The notes under the pieces were generated by a model. It searched no databases. It was not told where the DNA came from and saw only the letters and a program-made list of their open reading frames with translations. The translations under genes and the position numbers were made by a program. Shown one piece after another: positions 6,717-6,742 of a DNA stretch of 6,742 nt (position 1 is the stretch's first letter; every line of letters starts with the position of its first letter). The DNA comes from UBA2040 sp965660955 (GTDB lineage: Bacteria > Bacteroidota > Bacteroidia > Flavobacteriales_D > Crocinitomicaceae), in NCBI GenBank assembly GCA_965660955.1, contig CBFIBY010000146.1:1-6742 (forward strand), given 5' to 3'.

Positions 6717-6742
6717 TAAGTGGTGAATAATATTTATCTTTC

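Noticed and set aside
6700..6730. Short plus-strand ORF near the right edge starting ATGGTAAAAAAG
   Set aside because: Only nine codons before TAA, in A/T-rich promoter DNA, with no sign of coding.

Overview
The window looks like chromosomal DNA of a Bacteroidota bacterium, probably from the Flavobacteriales. The evidence is consistent across genes. Two intact secreted proteins end in type IX secretion system (T9SS) sorting domains, one of type A and one of type B (the 'gliding motility-associated' C-terminal domain), and a gene relic carries a type A tail. Signal peptides end in AQ. DNA before the starts is A/T-rich without clear Shine-Dalgarno sites, and promoter candidates fit the Bacteroidetes TTG / TAnnTTTG pattern. 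The exact genus is an inference I cannot settle.

Layout. Left part, minus strand: a hotdog-fold acyl-CoA thioesterase cut by the left edge (1-386, possibly starting at 440), then a FAD-dependent flavoprotein of the HI0933/PP_4765 type (601-1785). Divergent from these, on the plus strand, is a decayed gene (1906-2331). It once encoded a secreted 'NPSFE'-type protein and now has a premature stop, an apparent internal deletion and a lost original stop. Next is an intact secreted GH16 endo-beta-glucanase of laminarinase type (2455-4041). Convergent with it, 27 bases away, is a large minus-strand surface protein (4069-6657) with an N-terminal L-type lectin-like domain, a string of Ig/PKD-like domains and a type B T9SS tail. 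I see no RNA gene, CRISPR array, insertion sequence or phage gene.

How the genes may work together. The glucanase and the lectin-like protein would both be exported through T9SS, so one plausible reading is a small glycan-targeting pair: one protein binds sugar, the other cuts beta-glucan. There is no SusC/SusD pair or sugar transporter in view, so this is not a standard polysaccharide utilisation locus as far as the window shows. The thioesterase and flavoprotein are ordinary cytoplasmic housekeeping genes with no evident link to the secreted proteins.

The most informative part is the relic gene. Its lesions can be read base by base, and its promoter-like element still looks intact. I did not find a convincing novel multi-gene system.
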